DNA from: Begonia masoniana
Lineage: Eukaryota > Streptophyta > Magnoliopsida > Cucurbitales > Begoniaceae
Reading direction: 5' to 3'
NCBI GenBank assembly: GCA_022432975.1
Contig: CM039502.1
Coordinates: forward strand, 78,139,181-78,203,180
DNA: 64,000 nt
The notes below the pieces were generated by a model. The model searched no databases, was not told the DNA's origin, and was given only the letters and a program-made list of their open reading frames with translations. How positions within the stretch are numbered: the stretch's first letter is position 1; every line of letters begins with the position of its first letter. The translations under genes were made by a program, and so were the position numbers. This document shows positions 43,985-57,125 of the stretch, in pieces.

Positions 43985-46155
43985 ATCCATACGCTAACAA
44001 TTTAATCAGTTGCGGTCGCTCTGGTGCAACATACGTTCAAGAACAGACAATCTCGACTTCATGCAGTCGATCGCAATTAAAATACGGTCGTCTGTATTTA
44101 AAATTGGTGCAAAATGTACTAAGGAACGGTCTACTGCGTCTGAAGTGTTGATTTATTAACCTAGGATAGTTCAAGATTCTGTTAACAAAATAGGTTAAGA
44201 TTTATTTTCTCATTTATCTTATAATTTAAAGTTTTATTTTTTCATATTATCGTGATTACTTCTAAGTTGGACGATAAATCCCTTTACAAGAGGTCACTTA
44301 TTCAGATCGTTCTCAATCATTGATTCGTCGAAGAACCAACCGAGACGACGATCTGATGTTTAGCTGACGAAATTTGATACGAAGCCCGGAGGAGGGATTT
44401 TAGAGCAACGGTGCCTTAGAGTGCATGGACCTTCGACTATAAGAATACAACGGTACATTCTTGAGATGCAGATCAATCCCCCGCCTTTCTATGAAACGTC
44501 GATCACCTCAGTTTCACTTCCTCGCAGCTTCTCCTGCTCCCGCCACCCAAATGGACAATCGTCCTCTTGTACTTTTGTTATTCTTCTTCTTATTTGGTTG
44601 TGATGTTTGTTACTATCTTATCTTAAGCTCCTCTAAAACGTGATTGTTTTTGGTCTTCAGATTAGAGGATTCCGGAACTATGGTAGAAGAGGCTACTCGT
44701 CTAGCAGTTCGGATGGCCGAGGTCGAGGCCATTATGTGAATGGAGAACCTCTCTACCAGTCAATGCGGGAAGAAAATTTAGGGTTCAGGCAAGGAAACAA
44801 TAGTGGGTTTGAACCAACTTTTCTCAACCCCAGAGCTCCGCCTTTTAATCAGAATTATGGGCTCCGGAGACCTTCACTTTACAGTCAGAGACCACAATAT
44901 TGGCAACCTCGCCCTTTTGTTCCAAACCAACAACTTCCCCCGTTTGATCATAATCATGGCGTCCGGACCACCCATCAATTTCGACCGCGCTTTCCTAAGC
45001 CTCTGGATTTCCGTAATTGGGAATACGCAAAAATCCCTCCACCACCCGATTCTGGTAAGTCCGTTTCCTCCGCTGATTCTTCAATCAATAACTTAGGAAT
45101 GCAGGATTTAAAGCCAAAGGGTTCGTAAGTTTTTGAGAAAGATATCTATAGAGGTGAAATTTGTAAAGAGACTATCACTTTCCCCACATAATCACTCTAT
45201 TGATTTTTTATATTATCAGAAACGATTTGTACTAAGAAAGACCTTACTTATTGACTTGATCTACATGTTTTAGTTATACTTTAAATGACCTTAATCACAA
45301 ATATTCATTTCTATAGAAGTGTTCCACTCTACACTGTCCCATCTTAGTTCAGCTCGAGCATTTATTTTATATTTGTTATTGGTGATTGTTTACTTAGAAA
45401 CAGTTATTTCGTTGATGCATTTGCAATTTTTAACCTTGTTAGTTTTTGATTTTGTACTTTACAGAGCGCTTCACGATACTTTCTTATAACATCTTAGCTG
45501 ATTACCTTGCTATCAACCATCGAAGCAAACTTTACTTTCACATTCCACATTATATGATGGAATGGGGGTGGAGAAAGAGAAATATAAATTTTGAGCTTGG
45601 ATTATGGTCGGCTGACATTATGTGCTTTCAGGTTTACTATACTCTGACTTCTGCTTTTATTTTAGGAAGATCACTTTGTCCTTATTTTACGACCTTGAAA
45701 TATCAAATAATTTGGAACAGACCAAGTAGTTATTAATAAAGAGATTGAATATTGTTGCCTATATTGATGAGCTAAGGCTCAATTGAGTCGTTATTTAACT
45801 TCTATTCCCTGATTTTAAGCATGAGAGAGGTTTTGCTGAAATTTCCTGACATTAATAGAAGCGAATACTGTATTGACTAAACTTACAGTACTCTATTCAT
45901 TAATAAGATGTCAAGAATTTGTTTTATGGGACACACAGGAAGTAATTGAAGAAAGGCTTAGTAGAATCTGTTTCAATTGTTCTTCATGCAGATTGGTTTA
46001 GTTATTTTATTCATTATCCCAATCTTCATTGTTTATAAGATGCTGTTTGACTTTGTGCTTTATTGCAATTGAGGTAATGGATCTTAATGGAATGAAATGG
46101 TTTTATATGAGCAATATTTATTTTCTGACAATTATATTTAAATTTGCAATGTCTT
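43985..46155 (+). repeat. Downstream copy of the CCR4-6 5' duplication
   Basis: It begins after the junction TTGCAATGTCTTAAATTATCCATACGC (given in two parts: TTGCAATGTCTTAAA, then TTATCCATACGC). The left outer edge has AATCTTAAACTATCATACGC and the right outer edge has TTGCAATGTCTTAAAATTACC. TCTTAAA is shared by both, so the breakpoint lies in a 7-bp microhomology. Confidence 0.9.
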
Positions 46156-49100
46156 AAAATTACCCTCATTTCTATCATGTTTTTGTTCTTGATTCGCTTT
46201 CTTCAGGAGGTTGACAGATTTACAGACTTAGAGGAAGAGTTGAGTGTTCGTGGATACAATGGCATTTGGAAGGTATGCTTGGAGTGCTTCTATAGATTAT
46301 GAGACTGTATAGAAGATGAAAAAGTTTCATTTTTGTAAGCATTGATGGATGAATGTAGACTTAGTCATTTACCTCATAGATGTCGGCGTGATTGACCAAT
46401 GCAAAAAGTTTGATGAGTGTACAAGTTGACGAACAATTGTTCATTTAGATGTTAACTATATTCCATTTTACTCATGACATGGTAAATGAACTCAGCTCTA
46501 ATTATTCTCCATTTTGGTTTGGGTGATTAAGAAAGTTCAACGATAAAAATAATATCAAGACTTTGAATCTAAATCTTTCCCTGTGCAATACAATTAGTTG
46601 TCTAAACAAACCATAATGGTCATCATATGTCTACTTTATATGCAAAAATAGTTTCTCCATGAATCTTATATATTTCAGAATTTTTGTGTTCCCGTAGGTC
46701 AATGAGAATTGAGAGTACTTAAATTGATTACTAGAGTTTATTCTTTTGTGGGGATTTTTTTAGATCCCTTTGATCTTTTACTATATATGTTGATTTAATA
46801 AAAAAATAAATGAAATATAGTAAAATGTGTTTTGTGTTTAATTGTAAATAAGTCTAATTGTGTTTTGTTAAGGTGTAGATGCGCACTGGAACTCCAACTG
46901 ATGGCTGCGCAACTTTTTGGCATACATCAAGGTTTCTACATGCTATTGATAATATTATTGCCTTGCTACATTTCCAACTTGAAGCTGGTGGTTTGTTTTT
47001 CTTTTTCACTATTAATCTACGTTCTGGGAATTGTCTATATTATCTACCCACATAATAGTGATTTCTGAATTATATGACAACTCAATGATGATGATAAAAG
47101 TCAATGTTTGTTTAGGACTATATTGGTACCTTAAAATCAAATGAAGTTTGACTTATCCTCTATAATCTATTTGGTGTGTATCCAGAATGTATTTAAAGTG
47201 AGTAATATGCGATTTGGTGCTGATGATCAAATGTAGAGATGTATCTTTCTTGTCTATAGTTTTCTCTCCTTCGTTTAGGTGCTTTACGAAGTTTTATTTT
47301 TCAGCTTTAGAGCAGTTGTATGCTGAAGATTTATTTATTTTTGTTTATCCTATTGCCTTGTGTCTTTTTGAAAAATTGATTCAATTGTGCTTATAAAATG
47401 TTGCTAAACAAATGTGATGTTGTCAGCCAATCATCTTAATTAATCAACTTTATTAATTTGGATACTTGGCTCTCTCAAAATCGGCTAAAGACAATCTTCT
47501 GTCATAGATTCAAGCTACTGCATGAGGAATCCATTGAATTCAATAAGTTAGGACTTCGTGATAATGTTGCACAGATATGTGTGTTTGAGGTACGGCTTTT
47601 ATTTGGAAGTTAAAATTGATTTCCTATACTATTTTATCTTATGGTGAATGTTATTTATTTACAACAATGTCTACGTTGTCTATGAATTTAGAATTTATAT
47701 CTTGAAGTTAATTCTTATTCTTAGTGCAACAATCTGCATTGACATTAGTTAATAGCACTAATTGTCTTATATCTTTTTACCAGTTGATTAAACAAAATAT
47801 CAATGAAAATGCAGCTGTAGCATCAACGAGGTAATTGCTTCTTTCATCAATATGTTTTTTAAGCAAATGATGTTTTGAATTCTTACTAGATACTACGTTT
47901 CTAGTCGTTTACATCTAGCAGTTTTTCTGTTGGCAAGTCAATTAGCAATTTAAGCACTTTTTCTTTCTCAGAAGCTTGCCTTTATTTATTTCTCCTAGAT
48001 TGAGGAAAATGAATTAGGTAAGCTCGGGGTAATGTCTACTGAGGTCTAGAGATTTATCTACAAAAAATGGCTGATGATGGAACTGGAAGAATAATAAAGT
48101 GACATAATCTATGTTTAATTAAAGTACAGTTGTGGGTTTAATTTACCTCTTTGATGCAGAAATTTTCAGAAACTTTGCATAGTGTTTTATCTGTTTGAAC
48201 GATGCGACACTACTATAACAAGATCGTAGATTTCATGGATAAAGTTCTTGGTTAATTATGTTATCCTCATGGGTCTTTCAGCGATCACTCTCATCAATTT
48301 TACTGTAATTGAAAGAAAACATAGGGCTAACATGAGCTCAAGTGGAGATTTTAGCTGCAATTTGGAATATTGTAATAAAATAAATGATTTGAATGTTATT
48401 AGTATTATCACTACGTTCTGTTCATTTTTATGAGGTGTTTTCTCCCTGCACACCAATTAAAAAGTTTTCTTCAACATTGAATTTGCTGTGTGAAAAAATT
48501 GTTCAAAAGATGTTAAACTACAAAGCTGAAAGTTTCCCGTTGACTTTTTTAAGTGCTATTTGGATTTTGCATATGGTAGAAATGGATAATTGTCACATTT
48601 ATGGGTAAATTCAAACCTTTAATTGATATTGGAAATATTTCAGTGTGCCAAAAACAATTGTAATATATTTTGTGGATTTCCTGAGTCTGCCTTTTTCATT
48701 GTGACTCTAATTCTCAAGGTGGCTCTATCCTCAGTTATTATTACATTTCATTAAAATCCGTATGAAGCTTACATATTTACGTTGTTATTAAAATTTATCA
48801 ATTTCTGTTTTGACAGTTTGCAAAGGCCCAACAGGGTTGTTACATGTAATATACATGTCCTTTACAATCCCAAAAGAGGAGAAATTAAGCTTGGTCAGGT
48901 ACATGCATTCTTTTGAATAAGTTCAAGTGAAATAGTATTCGGGTTATTCAATATAAGGCTTTTTTTTTTTGTGCCATTCGCCCAATATGAAAATTTTTGA
49001 GGTGCTGTTTTTTAATTATGTTTTGTGTTCATGATCACTTCGAACAGATCAGGATTCTTCTGAGTAAGGCTCATGCTGTTTCAAAACTATGGAATGATGC

Positions 49101-51629
49101 TCCAATTGTACTTTGTGGGGATTTTAATTGTACTCCTAAGGTGATGTCTTCTATAAGCTTTAAAATATTCTCTTGGTTGAAGACTGAAATGTTTGATATT
49201 TTGTTACTTCATCTACAACCTTTTGTTCTTTTTCTATTTATAGTGACGTTGACGTGAACTTTTTTTTTTTGTCTTTTTCCTCTGTTACATTTATCAGAGT
49301 GCCCTATACAACTTTATCTCTGACCAAAAGGTGAAAGTTTGTTTTGATGGTACATCAACTGTAAGTTAATTGATGAAACAGTGTAGGGATTGAACATTAT
49401 CCTTGTGATTTTGTTATAGTTGGATATATCTGGTTTAGACAGAGATAAGTTATCTGGACAAGCCTCTGCTGAAATCCATGCAACCCAGCCACACCTCTTG
49501 AATTCCAGGTATATTGGTTTGTGGTAAAATTTCTGTTTAAAGCTGCTTAATCGGTTTTGTTACCCTTAGCACCTGTCTGCCTTGGGAAATATTGCAGAGT
49601 TGCGCCTGGCTATAATTCAACTCAACCTGAAGATTCAAAAGAAGTTAATTGTGGTGATTGTCTCTTAGACAATAAAAAAATTCGGGTATCAGGGGAAACA
49701 GTCTTCCATCAATGATAAACTCTCTCCCCACATGGTCTAATGTTGTCCATAATGTTGATACTGTTCCACAAGATGCAGTGAAGACAGAAAGTCAGAGTTA
49801 TACTACAAATGCCTGCAAGGATGAAAGTGACTCATCTGTTTGTAGTCTAGATGAAAGCCATAGGGAAGGTTCAAACTCTTCCTTGGCTGAAGCAAAGTTT
49901 CCTGATCGAGATAATAACCTTGGAAAATTTTCAAACAATTCTAATGTGGAAGACAAGTTTTCCATTCACCACACAAATGATACAGTTCATGAAGTGAATC
50001 CTTCAGAACTGATATACGCTGACAAATTTTACACCAACTTGACTGAAGGGAAATCTGGAGTTACAGTTGATACCACCTGCTTTTCAAATACAGGTGATGA
50101 GTGCTTTGAATCAAATATGGATATAGTAGACGAACATCTTTCTGAGGTCAGGATTCATCCAGAAACTGCAAATTCCTTCACCTCAACAATTTCTTCTCTT
50201 GAATTTTCCAGCCAAAGCTCTTTTTCTGATCATGTAAAACCGTCAAGTCCAGGAAGGCCACAAAATTTGTCTTCTCATCTTACTAATGAATCTGAAAAGG
50301 GAAGCTCTTCAACCTTTTGTATGGATAACGCTTCAAGTGCATCTATCAGCATCGACTTTGGGGTGAATGAAAAACTGGAGAATTCCTGTCTTAAGAAGCT
50401 AGTCAGCAACCCAGCTGATGATGGAATAGTTGAAGATGACAGCACATTCTTTTCAGCATTACATAATGCTGAAGATCCTTTCTCCTATGAACTTGAAGCT
50501 GATAGCACCAAGGATTTTGACCTTGTTTCTCATGAGTCACTGTTGCATGAACCATTGCGAGGGCTAAGCTCCGAAACTATCTATGATCCATCATTGTGGA
50601 CTCCGATGGATGTAGAAACTGCTACAGGAAGTTCAGATTGTACCGTTTTGGAACATTCTCTTAAGCTTAGAAGCAGTTATGCTGAAGTTGAGGTAGACAG
50701 TGAAAATTCTAGTTTTTGGTTCTTTTAACTTTTCTTTTTCTAGCAAGATATGTTGTGTCGTATTCCTTATACTGGTCTTAATTGAAGATTATATACAGTC
50801 ATTGTTTATCACTTTAATAAAACTTGAAGATTTTTGTGATGATATATTTACAGGATTTCTCAGGGTCCAGAGACAAGAACGGAGAGCCCCTAGTGACTAG
50901 TTACAATAGGTGTTTTTTGGGAACAGTTGATTACATATGGTAAAATATTATCAATCTTCGTTTCCATCTCTGTCATAATCCGCAATTGCTGCTGCAAGCT
51001 TCATTCTTCACAATTTACTAGTGATGGTACTGGGCTCTTAGATATTTATTACTTTATTTACAGCAATATTTTACTCTTTCCAGGCGCTCTGAAGGTCTCC
51101 AGACTGTCAAGGTCCTTGCTCCTATACCTAAACATGCCATGCAATGGACTCCAGGCTTTCCAACAAAGGTACAACTTTGTATTATGAAAATGAAAAAGAA
51201 AAGCCCACAATGTTAACTTGGTAAAAGGGTTGTATTTTTTGTTGAAATGATAAAGATTTTGGGATGTGCAATTTTTAGTCTTATCCATGTTATCAAAACA
51301 CATACCCCGTCCTTGCTGGATTTCTGCATCTCCCCTCTCTCTGTTGTTATTTTGTTTGCCCATAACATTGCTTCAGTATCTTCATATCAATATAAAAGAG
51401 CTTTAGTATTTAGAATAAGAATCAGTTTTAACCGTCATTTAAATGTTTTTTGATGCAATTATGTTGTTGTTAATGCATTATTTATGCTGTTGATGACTGT
51501 TCGACAGTTCCTTTATTGATAATGTATAATTGTACTGATGCTGTTCAACAGAAATGGGGGAGTGATCACATTGCTTTGGTTTCTGAGCTAGCATTTATGA
51601 ATGAGGCCATCAATAAAACAGAGAGTTAA
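44491..51629 (+). CDS. CCR4-6: Carbon catabolite repressor protein 4 homolog 6-like deadenylase
   Basis: Fifteen exons can be joined by GT-AG junctions: 44491-44568, 44661-45054, 45465-45631, 46207-46272, 46879-46931, 47508-47589, 47784-47830, 48817-48898, 49048-49140, 49298-49330, 49420-49508, 49598-50692, 50854-50939, 51084-51168, 51552-51629. Start MKRRSPQFHFLAASP, end AFMNEAINKTES, about 842 residues. The EEP nuclease motifs are present: SYNILADY, CFQEVDRF, CGDFNCTPK, SDHIALVSE. Exon 12 codes a Ser/Asp/Glu-rich insert of about 365 residues that divides the fold. All junction phases agree except inside exon 12, where an A7 run (49674-49680) leaves the frame one base short. As assembled, translation stops at 49711. 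The family shortens mRNA poly(A) tails. It lacks the leucine-rich repeats of yeast CCR4, as plant CCR4-6 does. Confidence 0.9.
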
Positions 51630-51799
51630 TGAGTAGCAGGTATCTTATTCATATTTGTTTTTGGCACTTGGATAAGTTATTTGCTAATGCTTTCAAGTTT
51701 TTCCTAAAGTCTCTTGGTTGCCCTTGCTGATTCTTGTTCTATTCATACTACTGTTGGAAATTTCATGGAGCAAGTTATTTTGATTATCCAACCCTTCTT

Positions 51800-52351
51800 T
51801 GTTGTTACTCGAGTTTGAGAACGAGTTCTAGACCAATTAAAAGAAAAATCTGCGATTTGGTTATTGACAGTTTTTAATTTATTAGAATTTCTTCCCTTGT
51901 GATTCTGACTTATGATGTAAAATTAAAAATAAGTGCTCGTTGGAGAAAACCCTTTGATCTCTGAGTATTAAAGAAACTCAATCATGAATGAAAGTTTTGC
52001 TATCTTTTTTATTTCTTCATAAAATGTTTAAATATAACTTGAACAAATAACTACCGATGCATAAATTCAAAGAAGAATTGAATGAAATTATCATTTCATT
52101 CAAAATACAACAAGAATTTAAAATTTAAACTTGAAAACTAATATTATTTCAAACAATAATTCAAAATTCAAACTAGATAGCTTATCTTATTTCAAATCTT
52201 CAAGTCAACTTTCTTATCCCACGAAAATAGCTGGTTAATTTATCTCATTTCAAATTTTCAATTCAATTTTCTTATCCTACAAGAATAACGTTTTCCAAAA
52301 TACGGATTCACTTTGACTCAATCCTCTTGATTTTGACTAGAAGCCATAACA
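51800..52351 (-). repeat. 3' LTR of the Reina-like element
   Basis: 552 bp. The plus strand runs from TGTTGTTACTCGAGTTTG to GAAGCCATAACA. Its similarity to 56588-57120 is clear, with many substitutions and several indels, so the insertion is old. Confidence 0.9.
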
Positions 52352-52359
52352 TCACTTTC

Positions 52360-55300
52360 CTACTTGGCAAAGTGTTTCTCCTCAAGCACGAAAGATGGAT
52401 AACGCAGTTTGAAAAGTGTGGCATCTTCCCAGGAAGCTTCAGCTGCAGATAGTCCAAGCCAATGAAGTAGCAGCTCATGTTGACGGCCTTTAATACGAGA
52501 ACTCAAGACAGCTTATGGATTAGGCAGAGGGGAGGCTTCATGAATAAGTGGTAAAACCGGTTCAATTCCTTCAAGATTGCCGTGGAACTTCTTGAGGCAA
52601 GAAACATGGAATATTGGGTGGATTTTGCTTGTATCAGGAAGGTCCAACTTATAAGCAACATCACCTATGCGGTGAATGATACGAAAGGACCATAAAATTG
52701 TGAGGAGAGTTTTTTATTTTTCTTAGCTACAACAGAAAGTTGACAGTATGGTTGTAGTCTAAGTAAGACCATATCACCGGGTGAAAATACAACTTCGCGA
52801 TGGTGGCAATCATATTCATAGTTTGTTGTGTTTGCTCCAGATGTTCTCGAATATTTTGAAGAACTTTATCACGTTGCTGCAACTCATAATCCACTGCTTC
52901 CAATTGTGTTGAACTGGGTGTATAATAAAGAAGAAGGCGTGGAGGGCAACGTCCATAGACCACTTGAAATGGTGTTGTGCGCAAAGAAGTATGGAAACCG
53001 GTGTTATAGCAAAATTCAGCCCAAGTTAACTACTGTAGTCATTTGGTGGGTCGATCCGCGGTAAAACATCTCAAGTACATTTCAAGGCTTCGATTAACAA
53101 CTTCGGTTTGTTCGTCGGATTGAGGATGGTAAGCCGAAGTAAAAACAAGCTGAGTATTGTTTAATCGAAATAATTCTGACCAAACAGTACTAGTGAAAAT
53201 AGGATCTCGATCGCTAACTATTGTTTTTGGTATATCCCATGAAGCTTAAAAATATTGTCAAAAAATATCCCTGTAACTGTAACTGCAAAATGTGGGTGAG
53301 AAATGGCTATGAAGTGGGCGTACTTGGAGAAACGATCCATAACTACAAGTAAAACATCTCGCCTTTGTGATTTTGGAAGACTTTCAATTAAATCCATTGA
53401 TATATCAGACCAAATTTGAACTGAAATACGCAATGGTTGCAGTAAAACCAACGGGCTGCAAGTGTTCCATCTTATTCTGTTGACAAACCAAACATGTTCT
53501 TGACATATTCTTGAACATTAGCCTTCATTCCCTTTAAAAAAAAAATCAGCCTTCAATATGTGAAGAGTTTTCTAGTAACCTTCATGTGTTTTATCATGAA
53601 TGTCAGCAATGATAGCTTGAATGTGAGGAGAATCTTGAAAAAGAAAAACACGATCTTTGAAAATAATAATGCCATCATGAATTCCCCAAGGGCCTATTGC
53701 CTCACTTTTTTGAATACGCTGTAGGAGTTCTTGAAGATTTTTAGAGGTTTTTATTTCCTCTATGATTGTTTCAAAAAAACTTGTGACATGGAAATGACTT
53801 GTAGAATTCCTTCATCTTGCCCATGACGAGAAAGAGCATTAGCTACTAAATTTTATCGACCAGCGCTAAATTCAACAGTAAAATCAAAACCCATCAGTTT
53901 GCTAAGCCACTGCTGTTGAGGTGAAGTCGCAATACATTGTTCTAATAAATATTTAAGGCTAAAATGATTTTTCCTGACTGAAAAAGATTGTCTCCGTAAA
54001 TATGGTCACCAATGTCTAATTGCTTTGGCGAGTCCTATCAATTCTTTCTCATATGCTGGGAGTTTGTGATGTTGAGGAGCTAGAGTTCTACTAAAATAGG
54101 TGATTGGGAGACCTCCTTGCTGTAAAATAGCACTGATTCCCCAATCAGAGGCATCACATTTCATAATAAATTGTTGAGAAAAATCCGGAAGAAATAAGAA
54201 TATGAGCACTAGGGAGAGCCTCTTTGAGCCTATTAAAAGATAATTCAGATTCTTGTGACTAAGAGATTGAGTTTTTCTTGAGCATCGATGTCAGTGGGCG
54301 AGCTATTATTCCATAATCTTTAATAAATTTGCGATAATACCCAGTGAGTCCAAGAAAATTACGTAATCCTCATACTGTACATGGTAATGGTCATTCTGTT
54401 ATAGCTTGAATATTTGTATTATCAACATAAACTCCTGTGGAAGAGATAACATGACCCAAATAAGCCAATTGGCACTTTGATTGCTTCAAATACAGTTGTT
54501 GTTTGTGAAGTAAAAGAAGAATTAGTCGTATGTGATGGAGATGTTCTGTCCAAGACTGGCTATAAATTAAAATATCGTCAAAAAACACAAGAACAAATTT
54601 TCGGAGGTACAAAATAAATACCTTGTTCATGAGTGATTGAAAGGTAGATGGGACATTTGTTAAGCCAAATGACTTAACAAGGAATTCAAAATGCTCATGA
54701 TGAGGTCGAAAAGCAATTTTCTCAATACTTTGGGGATTCATTCGAATTAGGTGATAACCTGAACGAAGGTCAAGCTTAGTGAAATATTTTGCCCCATGTA
54801 ATTCTTCGAGCAACTCATTAATGACTGGAATTGAGAATTTATCCTTCATAATTTTTGCATTTAAGGCTCGATAATCCACACAAAAACGCCATGTCCCATC
54901 ATGTTTTTTTACCAACAGAACCGGAGATGAGAAAGGTGATGTGTTAGATCGAATGATGCCTTGTTTCAACATTGCTCAGATTGTCTCTCTATTTCTTCTT
55001 TTTGGAGATGATGATATCGATATGGCCAAACAATTATAGGTTCGGTGCCTGGTTGTAGGACGATATTGTGATCTTGATTTCTTATAGGTGGCAAACCATT
55101 GGGCTCTTGGAAAATTTCACCAAATTCTGCGAAGAGCTTGCGGAGTTCATGCTGACGAGAACTTTCAGACTCCAATGCATAAAAGTAATTTTGAGGAGCG
55201 AGTCTCCTTAATTCCATGCAATTCACTCCACTTCACGTCCTTCACACCAAAATGTCATCTTCTATGTGTCAAAATCCCATGCAATGGGGCCTAAGGTGCG

Positions 55301-56284
55301 CAACCAATTAACCCCAAGAACTGCATCAAATCCACTTAATTGCAAAAGGAAAAAATCAACAGCAAAATTTTCTGAATCAATTTAGAGCGATACCTTTTGA
55401 CATATTCCTTCACTGCAAAGACGTTCACCATTTGCCACTAACACTTGCAATCCTTTTCTTTTTTCCGGTTCCACATTTAGATGTTGGGTCAAGCCTCCAT
55501 TAATAAAGCTATGAGTACTTCCATAATCAACGAGTACTCGTACGAGAACACCACCAAGGACAACATGCACTTGCATTGTTTGAGGGTTACGAATCCCTAT
55601 GATTGCATGTAAAGAAATTTCTGGTTCATTCACTTGCTTTCCTTCAACATCAGTCTCATCTTCAGTCATCTCTAACTAAAATAATTTTTTACACCGATAA
55701 TTTGGTGTATATTGTTCATCACAATTGAAGCACAACCCTTTTGACCTTCGATCCGCTATTTCACTCGACTCAGTCGTTTGATGAATTGTGGTGTAGTTGT
55801 TGTCATCACATGATTTGGACGACGATATGTTGGAAGGAATTTAGCTACCACAATATGTCGCTCAAACAATCTGGCTAAACTCATTTCATTGGTTAGGGTT
55901 GTAGGTTGATGCAACTCTACCTCAACTTGAATTGCGTCTTGCAAATCGTAGATGAATATTTCCATCTCCTGTTTAGGTTGTAAAGAACTTGATCGTGCCA
56001 GCAATAGTTCAAATTTTTTTTGATAATCCTCTATCGTGTCGTAACTTGGATAATTCCCCCAATTGATTTGAAGGAAGAGGTGAGCCAAAGCGTAAATTAC
56101 AATAATTTTTAAATTCTGCCCATGATAAATTCAGATGATCTTGATCTAGCTTCATAAACCACAGTTGGGTATCTCCTAAAAGATGAAAAGAGGTCAATCC
56201 AACCTTATCTTCATATGGAATTCTTTGGTGTTTACTGAGCCAAGTAAGATGATCTTCTTTTCCATCAAAACAAGGGAAATCCAT
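52360..56284 (-). pseudogene. Gypsy gag-pol-chromodomain relic
   Basis: Leftward from 56284: gag (MDFPCFDGKEDHLTWL, then LSWAEFKNYCNLRFG), protease VRVLVDYGSTHSFI (55.53 kb) with Tyr in place of the Ser of the usual DSG, RT (VLLVKKHDGTWRFCVDYRAL, active site VFFDDILIYS at about 54.56 kb), RNase H (MKCDASDWGISAILQQ, 54.16 kb), integrase (WSDISMDLIESLPKS, DRFSKYAHFIAI, 53.4-53.3 kb; MRTTPFQVVYGRCPP, 52.98 kb), and a C-terminal chromodomain-like segment (LLLHWLGLSAAEASWED, 52.47-52.42 kb) ending in a stop at 52360 next to the 3' LTR. Stops and frameshifts separate the parts. A chromodomain is the hallmark of chromoviruses and is thought to guide integration to marked chromatin. Confidence 0.9.
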
Positions 56285-56572
56285 TTTAGAATATCTAGGA
56301 AAAACATTTCTTATATTATGCCCTTCTTATGGTGGTCATTCAACATTTTGTGATGGGTTTGAGTTGCTACCATCTTCTGAAGATCTCCGTTCAAGTCGTG
56401 CTACCTCCAGCTCACGAGCAAAGTTGTTTAAACGATTAGACAGCTCTTGATGTTGGGATGCGACTGTCGCTCTGTGTTGTTCACGCTTATCTTGATCTCT
56501 CGCCTGATTTTACTGAATAAGATCTCACAAATGCTTCAAATTGTTGTCAAAACAATTCGCCCATGGGTTCTT

Positions 56573-56585
56573 GCTTTGATACCAA
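56573..56585 (-). other. Primer binding site of the Reina-like element
   Basis: The minus strand reads TTGGTATCAAAGC, two bases from the 5' LTR edge (56588). It is the same variant as in the TR-GAG elements and in the remnant at 7555. Confidence 0.8.
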
Positions 56586-56587
56586 GT

Positions 56588-57120
56588 TGCTGTGACGTTG
56601 AGTTTGAGAACGATTTCTAGGCCGATTAAAAAAAAAATTTGCGATTTAATTATTGACGGTTTTTAATTTATTAGAATTCATTCCCTTGTGATTCTGACTT
56701 ATTATGTAAAATTAAAAATAAAGGCTTGTTAGAGAGAACTCTTCGATCTCTGAGTATTATTGAAACTTAATCTTGAATAAAATTTTTGCTATCCTTTTTA
56801 TTTTTTTATAAAATGTTTAAATACAACTACTGATGCATAAATTCAGAAAGAATTGAAATAAATTTATCACTTCATTCAAACTATAACAAGAATTTAAAGT
56901 TGAAAGTTAATATTATTTCAAACAATAATTCAATATTCAATTTGGATGTCTCATCTCATTTCAAATCTTCAAATCAACTTTCTTATCCCACAAAAATAGC
57001 CGGATAACTTATCTCATTTCAAATTTTCAAATCAACTTTCTTATCCCATGATAATAACGCTTTCCAAAATACGGATTCACGTTGACTAAATCCTCTCGAT
57101 TTTGACTAGAAGCTGTACCA
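56588..57120 (-). repeat. 5' LTR of the Reina-like element
   Basis: 533 bp. The plus strand runs from TGCTGTGACGTTGAG to GAAGCTGTACCA, pairing with 51800-52351. The following TTCTT completes the target duplication. Confidence 0.9.
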
Positions 57121-57125
57121 TTCTT

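Larger units (their letters stand above)
51800..57120 (-). mobile_element. Ty3/Gypsy chromovirus, Reina-like
   Basis: 5321 bp with two LTRs (51800-52351 and 56588-57120), TG...CA ends, and the target duplication TTCTT at 51795-51799 and 57121-57125. A primer site lies directly inside the 5' LTR. The coding order protease, RT, RNase H, integrase and chromodomain, the small size and the short LTRs fit the Reina clade. It sits 170 bp past the CCR4-6 stop codon, so it may lie within the gene's 3' UTR or terminator region. Confidence 0.92.
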
